Shown in pieces: positions 11,335 to 24,600 of a stretch of DNA of 64,000 nt. The stretch spans positions 22,421,696 to 22,485,695 of the forward strand of contig NC_088880.1 of assembly GCF_032884065.1 (NCBI RefSeq). The letters are read 5' to 3'. Positions within the stretch are counted from its first letter, which is position 1; every line of letters begins with the position of its first letter. Position numbers and translations under genes: made by a program. Source of the stretch: Artemia franciscana. Its lineage: Eukaryota > Arthropoda > Branchiopoda > Anostraca > Artemiidae. A model generated the notes under the pieces. It saw nothing but the letters and a program-made list of their open reading frames with translations, made no database searches and was not told where the DNA came from.

Positions 11335-13125
11335 CCAGCTAAAATGTCGTTGAACTTAAAACCATGGGCATACCTCACATTTTCATAATTACAAAGGAGA
11401 GCAAAAACTGAGTTTTGGGGCTTCTCATGAGAATAATTTCATTTTCAAAATCCAAACAGCAGAAAATCCCTAACCCATAAAATAATACATAACACAAAAA
11501 AGTAGAAATGTAGCTACATTTTGGTATATAGTGCATAAAATTAGGTTAGGAAGTCTTCAAGTTAGAGGCGTTACACCGTTAATCTCCAAATTATAGTCGG
11601 TTAGCCCTGCTTTTTACAAAACAAATACTTCACTAATAACCTAAAGAATCGAAGAGAGCTTTGGGCACAATAACTCGTCTTCAGAAAAAATGTGATATTC
11701 AGCTTAGATTTTAGGTGGGAAGATAATGAATTTCTTCAAAATACGAATAACGTTTTCATTTTCTCGTATAACGCTTTCTTTTTATTCTTATCCAACTTTA
11801 CAATTTCATTTGTAGCTCAATTGTAAAATCATTTTTGCATTGCATCATGGAGATATTTTGCCTAACTTGGATCACACTGAAATAGAATACGGACTAAATC
11901 ATATAAAGTCAGTTATAAATCCAGTATATTCATGACTTCTATCATACTTTCAGTTATCTTTGTAATATTTCTACATAGAATCATGAAGCAGGCATACGTG
12001 CAAGGGGAGGGGGGATGTTTCAAATATGTTCTTTATTTTACCACGTACCTCTATCGTAAATAAAAAAAAACCTATAATAAATGAAAAACATCTCTGGGGA
12101 AAGTATCATTTCACAATCATTTAAAAACTTAAATGTGAAAGTTCAGAAATATTCAAGTCCATCATTATTAAAATATCCAAAGTTATATCATTAAGATTAA
12201 TTTTGGCCCCCTAATAAGCAATAAAAATAAGTAATAAAACACCTGTCAGAATTTTAAATATATGCGCCTCATTAGTCACATTTTACATAGGCAATTTTTA
12301 CATTTCCAGACGTTTTAACAGAAATATCGTTTACCTTATTTCGAAAAAAATAAGGAAAACGATGACAAAATTTGTAACTACTGATTGCTAGAAAATTGTC
12401 TTATAAACCAATTTTTCTGAGTCCACTCTAAAATTCTAGAAAATCAAGCCCTCCATTGCCCCAAGAAGATACTCCAGCTGGAACAGAAAATAAAGAGTTG
12501 GTGGGCACAAGGTTGAACAATTTTCAGATATTTATAGAAGTATTTTTTGTCATTTAAAATATAATGATTTTTTCTGAGGCAGAATTTGATGAAAGTTACT
12601 CACTTCAATATATACAAATTGAATAAAGACACACTGGGATGAGCAAAAACAGAAAAAAAAACACAAAATACAGGATTCCTAACAGAAGGGAAGGGCGGAT
12701 GGATCCTTACGAATGGAATAGAAAAAGAAATTTAGAAGCGCATTTTGGAAGCGTCTCCAATACATTAAACTTACAAGGTAGATGTTCAGGATTTACCGCA
12801 AAAACCTCGTGGAACATTATAAATGGGGAGCAACATTATGTCATTAGATTCAAAGCGGTACAAACATAAAAGATGCTTAAGAATCCCCGTACTAGACCAC
12901 TGGGACAACGTAATTAAAAAAGTAAGAAGAGATGTAATATGAAGCCGGATAACCTATCCCAACGGTTATTCCTATTGATTTGAATTAATCTTTGAGAAAA
13001 TAATCGATTCCTATTAATTAAGACAAAATATTGTTTAATACTTATAGGAGAACCAACTAAGAATTATTCCCAATAGGCTATCTTTCGTCGCTGGAAAGGA
13101 GCCCTTAATTACCATGTTATCTTAC
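11335..13125. other. Intronic sequence, nothing recognised
   Basis: AT-rich intron between repeat material and the exon at 13126. A 76-codon frame at 12639-12869 on the plus strand is lysine- and arginine-rich and resembles no family known to me. I do not call it a gene. Confidence 0.5.
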
Positions 13126-13317
13126 CCAGTAATAAGAGCAGTATTCCTTGGTTTTGGTATGACATCTTGCTGTGTGGTATTATTCAGGATCCAGCGATGG
13201 TAGAGACTGACGGCTAGCACTGTTTCCGGTGGTAATGTTTCAAGAGGGATTGATACATGTTCGTTAGGATTGGAGACTTCTCCTCGAACCAGCTCCAGTA
13301 GATCAAGTACCAAAATT
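13126..13317 (-). CDS. IntS8: Integrator complex subunit 8, internal exon
   Basis: A 192-bp minus-strand exon. The acceptor is ...TCTTCAGAG|A (first base 13317) and the donor is ACTGG|GTAAGA (last base 13126). It encodes a stretch with [11 protein letters not shown] and then [18 protein letters not shown]. From memory of the family, INTS8 proteins carry a similar Leu-Pro-Pro then Val-x-Leu-Tyr-x-Arg-Trp block just after the N-terminal helical segment. The phases agree on both sides: the upstream exon leaves CG and this one supplies A; this one leaves GG and the exon at 5453 supplies C. Of the two adjacent AGs at the acceptor, only the second keeps the frame. INTS8 is a helical scaffold subunit of nuclear Integrator and helps recruit the PP2A module. 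Confidence 0.75.
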
Positions 13318-13405
13318 CTCTGAAGATAATTTGGAATCCTAAAATACCAAGGTCTATTTTAACATACCTGCAAATAAAGGGGTAGGCATCCTCTCTCCCT
13401 TGAAT

Positions 13406-13637
<232 letters not shown>

Positions 13638-13950
13638 AACATTCACCAGTCAATGTCCAAAATTCCTTTTTCTCTGCTTGGATTCAATTAGCTTTGCAAA
13701 TCAGCTTTTTCAGGCTTATGCAAGTTATGAAGGTAAAAATTAAAGTTAGGTTAGGATAGATTATGTTAGTTTTGTTTAGATTAAATTTGGTTATAAATAT
13801 CAGACATGGGTTAAAAACAAAACCTAATCTAACCTAACCTGTAATCATCAAACCTTGCATTAAACTGTAAAAGTTGACTGGCAACGCTGACTAAATTTAA
13901 GGAAAAAAATGGTATTTTCGGGCATTCACCAAGTTGAGACATTCACGGCA

Positions 13951-14050
<100 letters not shown>

Positions 14051-14259
14051 TATTATTGAATGTTAATACTTTAAATGCTACATTAACTAATCTATCCTCA
14101 GACAATGATGCTTTCTTCTCCTAAACTTAGCTATTCTCATTGGTCTCTTATGCCCTAAAGCGTTTAGATCTAGTTCTTCCTCACTCCCCCAATGTTCTGG
14201 ACCGTAATATAATACTCAAATCAGCCGTCGCTCAGAATTCTTTTATGCAACATAATATT

Positions 14260-15000
14260 CGTTAGGTATAGCTCTTTCGTATTACTTTTATGAAAGATTC
14301 CCATTGATCTGACCAAGTACCCCCATCTAAAATGAATAAAAACCTATTATAGAAGAAAAACATCTCCTGGGATAGCACAATATCCGTTAGGCTCTGTGGT
14401 ACTGCTTCAAAGGGACATTCCACTGAATCTATTCCGTTATTTTTCATATATATGCTATGTCTAGGTGCTTCTGAAAGTTTTCCTTACTGCCAACTAGTAG
14501 ACATTTGCCATGTGCAAACAGTAATGAAACTAGGTTTGTTGTAAGCAGCCTGATACTAGATGCCTTTATCGGCTTCAAATATTCCTCAATACCATCAATA
14601 AGATTGTACTGTATATAGGAACAAAAGCAAAGGAGACAAAATGTTTCCCCGTTTCTCTCTTATCCTGCTTTGTACTACCCTTGATATACATCTAACAACC
14701 CTCACCACCATAAACATCTTAATTGTAGTCGTTACAAGAACTCTATGCAGCCGTATACCTAAGGGACTTTTCATCAGTAAATTCAATCTATTCCATTAAA
14801 CACCCCTGTAAGGTTTAGAAAAAAATATGCTCCACTCCTCTTTTCCGTATGTTTTCCATTTTTGGTTTACCCAAGAATAATTTTCTTTCACAATCTTCTT
14901 GAACCTCCACCAATCTTTTTCTCCTTCTAATCCCGAACCAACCTACTACGTACAATCTTAGAAGATAGTTTACCTATTCCATTCCCGAACAATATTATCC
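14260..15000 (-). pseudogene. Weak LINE-like remnant
   Basis: A minus-strand stretch near 14640 reads as GNILSPLLLFLY, resembling reverse-transcriptase motif B ('QG..LSPLLF.LY'). Upstream minus-strand text near 14850-14990 has a Trp/Lys-rich pattern as in LINE C-termini. All frames are broken, and motifs A and C were not found. This could be chance; I list it as the likeliest reading of an otherwise empty intron. Confidence 0.3.
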
Positions 15001-16482
15001 TATAACGCCCATGATTCACTGGGTTTCTTTCTTAAAAAGAAGTACAATTGGCAACACCGTCCAATGTTCCAATTACTTGGGAATCTAAACCATGTTTGAA
15101 AAAATGGTCACTATAATCGGTAGCACCGACATTCGCGTCTAAATTCTGTATTATTGCCGAGATTCCATTTGCTCCAGCGGATGATGACCCCCACATTCTC
15201 TTAAGGGATTTTTATACCACATTTTGAGTGGAAGGCTACAAAAGCTCATGGACCTCTTCTGTAAGAAGACTATGTGACCACTGCTTTCTAATCATACTAT
15301 GCTTCTAAGATCCACATCTTCCTCTAATCAACTTTTGTCTTACTTCTCCCTTTCCTCTAACTAATCTGTTCATCTTTAAGGTAGTGGAATCCTCCTTCCT
15401 TTACTTCTAAAATATTGCGTACACGCATTATTTGAAAGTGTTAGATCCACGAGAAGTACATTCCAATAAATTTTGGACAGTCTATAGACTACCCATCCAT
15501 ACTCAATACAAAACTTAATAAATTTACTTGCAGGTTGAGATTACCTATTAGCAGAACAGACAAGATAAAGGTCGGGTATATCTATAAACCGAATCATTTT
15601 ATTTCAATAACTATGGCATCACGACCTATTCTGACTAATTATAAAACCATTACTGGATTGACTATTTTGATTTTGTGCGTAAGTTTCAAAGAAATAAGTA
15701 TTTCAACTTAGTTCATGTCCTATGAGAGGCAAGCAAATATATTTACTTTGGAAATATTTTTATGAATTCTTTTATTTTATCAAATTTTCACTACAATCAA
15801 TCATAGTTGCATATAGATAAAAACACTGCTGGGTCAAGTACAGAGCAATAAGTTTGGAAACAAATTTTCCGAGCATGATATTCTATTGATCCTAATGATC
15901 CTTGATGTTAACGAAAGACTTTCGACTGAGTGACTGATGGCTTCTTTGTCTTTAAAAAAAAACACGTTTATTGGAAAAGTGGTGCATCGAATAGATCTTC
16001 ATTTTTCCAGGCAAATGAATAGATTGTGGTATTTACAACTAAATGATGCAGAGTATTCGTAAGCTTGTACCCTGTATCATTGCATTGATATGCATCACAA
16101 AAATTTTATCTCCCATGATACTATCTCAGGAAACCCCATGCTTTTTTGGATGTTTTCTGATGAAAACAGAAAAGGTACAATTGCTAAAAAAATCCACAAA
16201 TTCTACTTGTGTAGAAAACCCACAGCTTTAAAATAAGCACCAAGTTCTTTGTATTGGGGGATGGCTTCTACTTAGGATAAGGGAAATTTATAGGTCCAAA
16301 TGCTTATAAATATAAAATGATGAGTTTTCAGAGAATTTCCCAGAAGCAAGGGGGATTGAACAATCCTTAGTACAGATAAAATAGTTTATTTCTATACATG
16401 GTGTGTGCACCAAGATCATTTTTGGATATGATTTACCTAAAAGTAAGTGCACGGAAGAAAAATAAGGAAGAAGAAAAATTAC
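15001..16482. other. Intronic sequence, nothing recognised
   Basis: No protein family, RNA gene or clear repeat seen. A 62-codon plus-strand frame at 16043-16231 has no recognisable features. Confidence 0.45.
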
Positions 16483-16672
16483 CGTTCTCGAAAATTTTCA
16501 GAAAGTATATTCCACTTGAAGAAAGCTGCTACTTTCAGAGCAAGTAAACGGAGCGAAACACTTTTCTTGGGAAGAAGTCGATCTCTGATGGTTATCAGAC
16601 TCATAGGATCATTCATGTCTCTATAGGTTTGAGCACTCTGAAGGAATAAAAGCATGACTTCGCAAGCATCCT
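16483..16672 (-). CDS. IntS8: Integrator complex subunit 8, N-terminal exon
   Basis: A 190-bp minus-strand exon. The acceptor is a T-run ending in TTTTTTCAG (16673-16681) and the donor is GAACG|GTAATT (last base 16483). It encodes DACEVMLLFLQSAQ early and RLLALKVAAFFKWN near the end. The latter closely resembles the conserved leucine-alanine-lysine-valine-alanine-alanine ... lysine-tryptophan helix of animal INTS8 proteins, where it also precedes the Leu-Pro-Pro block found in the exon at 13126-13317. An acceptor two bases further in (16670) is also possible. The first coding exon, with the aromatic-rich N-terminus, was not found upstream in this window. Confidence 0.75.
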
Positions 16673-16815
16673 CTGAAAAAAGGAGCAAAACTGATGAAAC
16701 GATTTTACAGGTAAATGTTAAATTTGACAGAACTGGATTAAGATTATGCCAGCCAATTATATTTTATTCATAAGAAACTGAAAAATGAACAGTTTTATCA
16801 GTCAGTACACTGCTG

Positions 16816-17247
16816 GTATTTATAAATATACTAGTTTTTTAAAACCTTGATTTTGATCTATGAGCAGTTTAATATTGTAAAATTATTAATTTTACATTTA
16901 ATATTACAAAAAAACTATTAATTTTACAATAAAAAATAAATAACTTTAGACTTATTAGTTTCCAAAAAAACAAGCAACAACATGAACCTTTAAATAGATT
17001 CATGTGCTTTTTCTTCTACTCCACCAGCTAAGCATTCATTCAATCAATCAATCATATTTATAAATATACTAATTTTTTAACACTCTGATCTTGATCTATG
17101 AGCGGTTTAATATTGTAAAATTAAATTTATCAGGTCTTATCATAGACTTATTAATTCCCCAAATAACAAGCAACAACGTGAACTTTTAAATAAATTCATG
17201 TGCTTTTTCTTCTATTCCACCAGCTAAGCATTTTTTCAATCAATTAA
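16816..17247 (+). repeat. Two-copy tandem duplication
   Basis: Unit 1 (about 16816-17049) and unit 2 (about 17056-17247) share 'tttataaatatacta', 'ttgatctatgagc', 'gtttaatattgtaaaatta', 'aacaagcaacaac' and 'ttcatgtgctttttcttct', and end in 'agctaagcatt'. Unit 2 has an internal deletion of about 40 bp. Noncoding. Confidence 0.8.
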
Positions 17248-17249
17248 TC

Positions 17250-20200
17250 AATGACTTTATTGTAAATAATAAATACAGAATATATTTAACAACTTAAGGA
17301 GAAAACAGAAGTACGGCAAAGTTTCCTGGTTTCTTTCCAGAGTCTTTATGTTTCATACTAATTTATGTTTCCTGGGAGAACTGAAAAAAAATTGTTACTC
17401 CAGAAAAAAAAAAGAAACTTACAAGCTACAAGTTTTTAGGAAGAATGCAAATATTTCCATAAGGCTATCTGTTGTAAAAAAAAAAGACATCATAAGTTAA
17501 CTGAGCATGCTTAGGTGGCACAGTAATACATAAAAAAAGTCACTTAATTAGTAGATTTTGAGAGCAAATGAATACAGAAGCATTACCTGGAGATATATAA
17601 ACAAGATCACAGGATAATTTTGAGGGGTCCAAAATATATTCCAAAGTGGAAATCATTGAAAGAGTAAGACCTAGAAGAAATTAAGTGATAAGGGCTGTAT
17701 ATAAGAATAATGGCAACAAGCTCTTTCAATCCAGAACTGGTAAGATTTTATCTTTCAGACAAAAATTTATATAAGATTGTTCCTAAGAAACTTGATACTG
17801 TCACTGCCAGTTGCTATTTTCTGTGGTTCTCTCAAGCAACCTAATTTATTAATTATTCCAGGTATTCCAGATTTGTCATGCACTGAAGAAACTCAAACCC
17901 AGAGAGGGGGTGATATAGTTACACTGTGTTTGGAGATGCTTTTATCACAAAAACAGGTATAGGCTTGAGACATCCACATCTCTTGTTTCTCCATGATATG
18001 TGTCTCTTTGTAACAATTTTTCATGATATTAATAGTACAAGGTTACTTAAAAAGAAGAACAAGGAGACAGAGTTGTTACTAGCCAAAATGTTTAGGAGGA
18101 GGGTTTACCAACTGGTTGGTCATTTTTACTGACTTTCTTTTTATCAATAACTAGCATAATGTTCGTTTTGAATGTGATATGTAAAATCACTACACGAGTC
18201 AGTAAAACCACTGCATTTATTGACCAAGGTTCTGGTAAATCTCATGTCACTATTTCCATCTCTTTATTTAATCAAATGGAAAATTAAAATTATAGCAACC
18301 ATCTGTATAATCATGGCGGAAGTTGGTAAAACTGCTGCATTTTCTGACCAAGTTTGAGATATCTGTAGATGATATGTCAGTATTTTCACAGTCTTTATTA
18401 AAAAAAAAAAAAAAAAAAATTGGCAGAGTGGTGGAACAACTCATTTTTTACCGAGTACCCAAAAACAATGGAGGGACGGGGGCCCTCATACGCGAAGGCC
18501 CTGCAAAGAAAAAAAATGTAATAACTTATTTTTGGGGAGGCAGTGAAGTTTTGAAAAAGACAAGAATACAAAATATAGACTAAAACAAAGAAAGTTAAAT
18601 AAAAATAAAAGAAATTAGAAAACTCTTTAGATCTTGAAAGAGGGCATGGATCTAATCTTCCCTCCCCATGTGAGTGTTTGGTGGAGACAACCATGTACTC
18701 TAAGCTTTGAATGATACATATCAGTTTCTCAAGATTGTTTATCTGAAATTTGTGGTTGGATCAAATTACTCAGCAGAATAATTCTTTTTATCAATAAATT
18801 GCTTAAGTCTATTCAAATGATGGTGCCAAAACTGGTACTTTCTAAATTTCTTACTTTCACATTTTACTGAGGGTACTCACGGGACAAGAAGCATAGATGC
18901 TATAATGAAAAATAGACATAATACCATTTTAGTAAAAAGAAAGTTGCAAACTCAGATTTAATAAAATCAGCATGAGCCAGTTATTAGTTTAATTAGAATT
19001 TATCCATCTCCTGCTATTACTCGGATGCAAAAAAGATATACCTTCATCATGCAAAATCAGTTGGCAATGTACTTCTTGTTTTTCAACTCACTTGAAAATC
19101 ATTTATTTCTTTTTTGTTGTTGTACTGGACAAGCTGGGATATAAGCACACAAAGCTTAGTAAACAATACATGTCAGAGAGCCCTACCCTCCAATTTCCAT
19201 GAAACATATAGACGTCTTTATTGACATACTATGAGAAGTGTCAAAATTAAATACAAGTTTGGGTGTTATATGTTATGTGGAAGATTGTCAATAAGAAAAA
19301 TATTTTAATCAATCCATGAAATGAACTTCCACTTGCAATTAATGTCAGTTGATAGAAACCATCATATATCTACAATGCAGCTTACATCATAGGAATTGAT
19401 CTAACCAGGATTTTAAGTCAAAGCAATAGGTGAAGTTCTAGATGAGGAACTTTTTGCTGTCTTGGAAAGTACTTTAGTTGGGGAAATGAAACTTTCAGGA
19501 ATGAATCTAGGACAAAAAACATACCCTGGGAAGGTGCTGTAAAGGTACTATCTCTACCTTTCCTTTATTTCTACAGCTTAGAAGATTGCATAGAAGACAA
19601 TCTAGACTCATCTAGACTTTGACAAAAAATTGTTTAACCTTAATTCTGGGTTTTAGTCTCTTTTTCTTTGGCTCTATGTTCTGAAAACACAATTACTATG
19701 ATTATAGAAGGATTATAGGTCAAAACGAGATTTTTTTTTTCTGAACTTAAGAAATAAGTTTAAAATCAATGAAATTTTACAAATCAGGCCTCAGGCAGCT
19801 AAGTGCTGTGGTAAGTTGTTAGTCGTAGTAGTAAGATTAAACATGTATTTTAGCCTTGAAATGCTTCCCTTGTGCCTAATTTGCACTCTATATCTATTTC
19901 TGAAAGTTTTCACTTTAGCAATACAAGTGGCCCATTGTGTAAGGTCATAAATAGTTAGTACCTTCTGGAGGGGGAAGTGGTAGTGGCAGATATTCCAGAT
20001 GACCTTTCTGGTTCACCATCAGTACTCTGAATCTGCTTCTGAAAATGTTATTCACCTAACTCAGCTAATTACCAAGATAAAACAACCAGTAAATATTGAG
20101 TTTTAAAAGCTAGCTAAAGGATAAGCATACCACTGAGTGTGCCTTTTAATGCTGACTCCAAATTTGTTAAGCCTAATTGCTATACTTTCTAATGTACCCT

Positions 20201-21564
20201 GGATTTGTTAAAAACTTAGACAATTCTATTTTATTTAAACTGGCTTTATGAATCAGGTGTTGGTGAGAAATAGGCAAAAAAGAAACTAATGTAAATCCAT
20301 AAAATCAGCAAAGTTCTGTATAGCCTATATCCTAAAGCTAGGCCAAAAACTGGCATCACTAGGGGAGCTAGAGTACATTTTTAGGGTGGCAATTAGCATA
20401 TTTTGAATCAGTGTTAAAATAATTACTGAGCTCATCTTTTAGCTAACAAATTCATAGAGTAAACCACAATTTACTGCAAATGCCTCTCATCTAAAATTGT
20501 TTCCAATGGTCCATTCCTGGAAGCATTTTTATCTAACACAGAAGCAATTCAAGACAGCAGATGTTTAGAGGCCTAGCTAATGACTTGTAGAGGTTGGAAT
20601 GAAACTCACAGTTCCTGCTGGATCCATTGCCCCACAATCCCAGACCACCCCTTCTGGAACTGAATACTCTCAATAATAAATACCATTTTCTTGCATTTGA
20701 TATGTCCTCCTGTATGCCTTGAAAAAAATTGCTGAGTTTGGTAAGATTGTGTATACAGAACATTCCTCATTTTTGTTAATGAGTCAAAATCCAGTAATAA
20801 TGTGTAATGTAGACCATATCTCCCCTCCCTTAATATTGCAACCACACAATAGTTTTTAATGGTTTATGTATTATACTAGCTGTAACAAAGGCCATAAATA
20901 TGACACCAGTAAATGTTCTAAATAATTTTCTACCTAGCCCTACCTTGGAAAATATTATAGTTTATTCAGATTCAATGTCAAGTCATGAGTTCCTCCATTT
21001 GGCCTAACAATGTAAGGAAGACATAAATACTATTTGTTATCTAACATTTACAAAGGGTACAAAGATATATCTCCAGTATATATTTCTTAAATACTGACTA
21101 CCTAAGTAGGAGATCAATTCCCCAATGAGTTCTTTCAATGGAGATTATTAGAGGCTCATGTGACAAATAATAAACCAAATACATCTCTACTTCCCATCAA
21201 ATTTCACTCTAAAATCTGAATATATACAGGTTCAAGCAACCTAAGTTGTAGGCTTCCTCTTATTAAACCCCCAATGCTACTTGCATCACACCCTCATTCC
21301 TGTATTGCAGATCCCACAATACAAAACAAAGAACAACAGTCTACCAACATCTAAAGAAAACATGATAATAAAATACAAGTATCATTAAAATCTTTATTTT
21401 ATGATCTTTTCCTAATATTACAATTATTTTTCTAACACTACAACCTACCTCCTCCTTGGTGATCCCAGATAAAGCACTAGGATATATAACAAACAAAGCC
21501 CTAAAACAATGAAGTTTATACATGTATACCCCTATGTGAATAATAAAATGATAGAACATGAACT
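17250..21564. other. No recognised gene; one diverged copy of the palindrome repeat
   Basis: About 4.3 kb without a recognisable coding region. The stretch 19430-19740 (for example 'gaaactttcaggaatg', 'agtctctttttctttgg') is a diverged relative of the right palindrome arm at about 31990-32170. A 77-bp segment at 19962-20038 (minus) is bounded by splice-like signals but matches nothing I know. The A-run at 18402-18419 and the C/T-rich frames are not genes. Confidence 0.45.
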
Positions 21565-21569
21565 ATACC
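21565..21569 (+). repeat. Target-site duplication, left (ATACC)
   Basis: The five bases immediately before the 5' LTR are identical to the five after the 3' LTR at 25926-25930, as expected for integrase-mediated insertion. Confidence 0.9.
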
Positions 21570-21689
21570 TGTTGTGTTTAGTGCTTTTATGCTTATGCTT
21601 GCTGCTTATTATCTTATGATTGCTGTTTGCTTATGTAGTTTTGTTGCAGGTCGGTTGGCTTAATAAATTATTCAACTGGTAACAATACA
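21570..21689 (+). repeat. 5' LTR
   Basis: A 120-bp LTR with TG...CA ends. It contains an AATAAA-like element in 'cttaataaatta' near its 3' end, a plausible polyadenylation signal. No clear TATA box is seen. Confidence 0.95.
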
Positions 21690-24600
21690 TGGTGTCAGAA
21701 GTGTCAGAAATGGACAATCTTTTTCCATGCCCATCATTCAACTGGGAATCAGCCAGTCTACAAGCATGGACAAAATTTGAACAGCATGTAAATCTCATAT
21801 TCAACGGGCCGCTGAGTGGAAAGAATGCCAAACAACAATGTTCATACCTTCTTCTGTGGCTAGGAGAAAAAGGACGAGATGTCTTTAGTACCTGGACATT
21901 AGCATCAGAAGAAAAAGACAAACTTGATGTTTATCTTAAGAAATTTAAAGAGTACATTGCTCCTATGAACAATCCTATATTTGCTCGCTATAAATTCCAT
22001 AAGCGGGATCAGTTGGAGCATGAATCAATTGAACATTACATTACAGCCCTCAAGGTGCTTGTCAAAGACTGTGAGTTTACAGACAATTTTGAGAAGGAGA
22101 TGGTGAGAGACAGATTAATATGTGGACTGAAACAACATAGAATTCGAGAAAAACTATTATCTCAAGGTGGAACCCTTACTCTTGAGACTACAGTGACAAT
22201 TGCAAGAGCTTTTGAGGCAACACAAGAGCAGCTCATATCCATGTCAGCCATGTCCTTGTCACCTACAACAGTAAAGGAGCCAAATGTAAAACAAGAATTA
22301 GACTATGTAAAAAGACAAAAGAAGTATGACCAACCCACAACAAGTAAGAAGTGTTACTTCTGTGGTGGGGCATATGACCCAAATCACAAATGTCCAGCAA
22401 AAGGGAAGTCTTGCTCCAAGTGCGGAAAGACAAATCATTTTGCTCGTGTCTGCCGTAGCAAACCAGTAGATACTATTGATATGGAAGGAACAGATGGAAA
22501 TCAAGAACAAGAAATTTATATTGATACATTACTTATTGGAGCCATAGCTGAGAAATCAAGCCAACCGACTGTGGCTATCAAACTGAATAATTCAGCATGG
22601 GAAACTCTATTCAAAATCGACACAGGAGCTGAAGCAAATGTTATCCCAAAATCTGTCTTTGACAGACTTAAACCCAAACCACAACTAGACAAGACAAGTC
22701 AGATCCTTGTAGCTTATGGAGGAACTCGCATTCCAATTGCGGGAGTATGCTCTTTAAATTGTAGACATAAAGGAATTATCAACAAAAAGTATAGTTTCTT
22801 TGTAGTTGATACACAGTCAAACCCAATACTAGGATACAAAGCATCTGTAGAAATGGGGTTTGTGAAGGTAGCTACATCTATCTCTTCCTTATCTACAGAG
22901 AAGAGTGGTCAGAAGAACCCAATTCCCAAAGAGTTTGATGACGTCTTTGCTGGGATAGGTAAACTCCCAGGTAAAGTAGAGATCCATGTAAAAAAGAATG
23001 CAATCCCATCAGTTAATCCTGTCAGGAGAATACCTTTTGCCTTACATGAGAGGGTTAAAAGCGAACTGGAGCGCCTTGAAAAAGTAGACATCATTGAAAG
23101 AGTGGTGACTCCAACCAAGTGGGTTAATTCAATTGTAGCCGTGGAAAAGTCAGACGAATCGTTACGTTTATGCTTGGATCCAAGAGAGCTTAATAAGTCC
23201 ATACAAAGGCCCTATTATCCAATGCCAACTTTTGAAGATATAGCCGCCAAAATTCATGGCCATAATAAGTTCTCTAAGCTTGATGCAACATCTGGGTATT
23301 TGATGCTGGCATTAACTGAGAAGTCTTCACTTGTCACAACTTTCAACACCCCATTTGGCAGGTACAAATACAAAAGAATGCCATTTGGATTAATATGTGC
23401 ACAAGACGAATTCCAGCGAAAGATGGAAGAAACCTTTGGCAACTTGAAAGGCGTTGGTGTCATTGTTGACGATATCCTTGTATCAGGAAAAGATGAAGAA
23501 CATGATGAGAATTTAAGGAAAGTCCTAGAGAAGGCCAGAGAAGTTGGAGTAAGGTTTAATCCAGAAAAATGCATATTTGGATCAACAAGCGTGCCATATT
23601 TTGGACATCTAATAACTGCAGATGGTATCAAACCAGATCCTTCAAAAGTTCAAGCCATAATTGAGATGCCACATCCATCAAACAAAGACGAACTGGCCAC
23701 ATTCCTTGGAATGACAAACTTCCTTTCAAAATACATTCCAAACTTGTCATCTCTAAACTATCCCCTCAGAGAGTTGGGAAAACAAACTGTCTTTGAGTGG
23801 ACCAATGAACATGCAACAGCAATGAATAGAATCAGAACTTCGATTTGTAATAACCTTGCAACCTTTGATACTAAGGCAAAATCTGTTGAGATGAAAACCG
23901 ACGCTTCCAAGCATGGTCTTGGGGCAGAGTTGAGCGTAGGTGGAAAAATTGTTGCTTTTGGATCAAGGGCTCTCACATCAACAGAACAAAACTATTCTCA
24001 GATTGAAAAAGAGCTATATAATATCCTCTATGGCTGTAAAAAATTTCATCAATTTGTCTATGGGAGGAGAATCATTGCACATACAGATCATAAGCCACTA
24101 GAGGCTATATTGTCAAAACCACTAAGCCAAGCCCCTCCCAGGCTCCAAAGAATGATGATTCAGCTACAGCCATATGATATTATGGTTCAATATGTTAGAG
24201 GAAAGGACTTACCAGTTACAGACACACTGTCAAGACTGCATCCACCCCACCTTGATGAAGAATGCTCCCTGGAGATTGAATTCCATGTTCACTCTGTTAT
24301 GAAAAGTATCCCAGTCAGTGATAAGAAGATGGGGATCATCTTAGAAGAAAATAAGAGAGACCCAATTATGATAGAACTTACCTCGGTCATACAAAAAGGA
24401 TGGCCGAACCACCGACACCAGTGTTCTGCTAGCATGCAACCTTACTGGAATGTTAGGGATGAGTTGTCCATCGTTGATGGCATCATTTTAAAAGGAAATA
24501 GAGTTGTCATTCCAAGGGCATTACGAAGGAACATTCTGCAGCAATTGCACGTATCACACCTAGGGATGGAGAAAAGCAAGCAAAGAGCCAGAAGCTCCAT

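Noticed and set aside
19962..20038. 77-bp minus-strand segment with TTTTCAG acceptor and AAG|GTACT donor
   Set aside because: The splice-like signals fit, but the Ser/Thr-rich peptide matches nothing and the reading frame cannot be tied to the exon at 16483-16672.
21641..21921. Antisense frame overlapping the 5' LTR and gag
   Set aside because: Shadow of the gag-pol coding strand; no family resemblance. The same applies to other antisense frames within 22298-25694.
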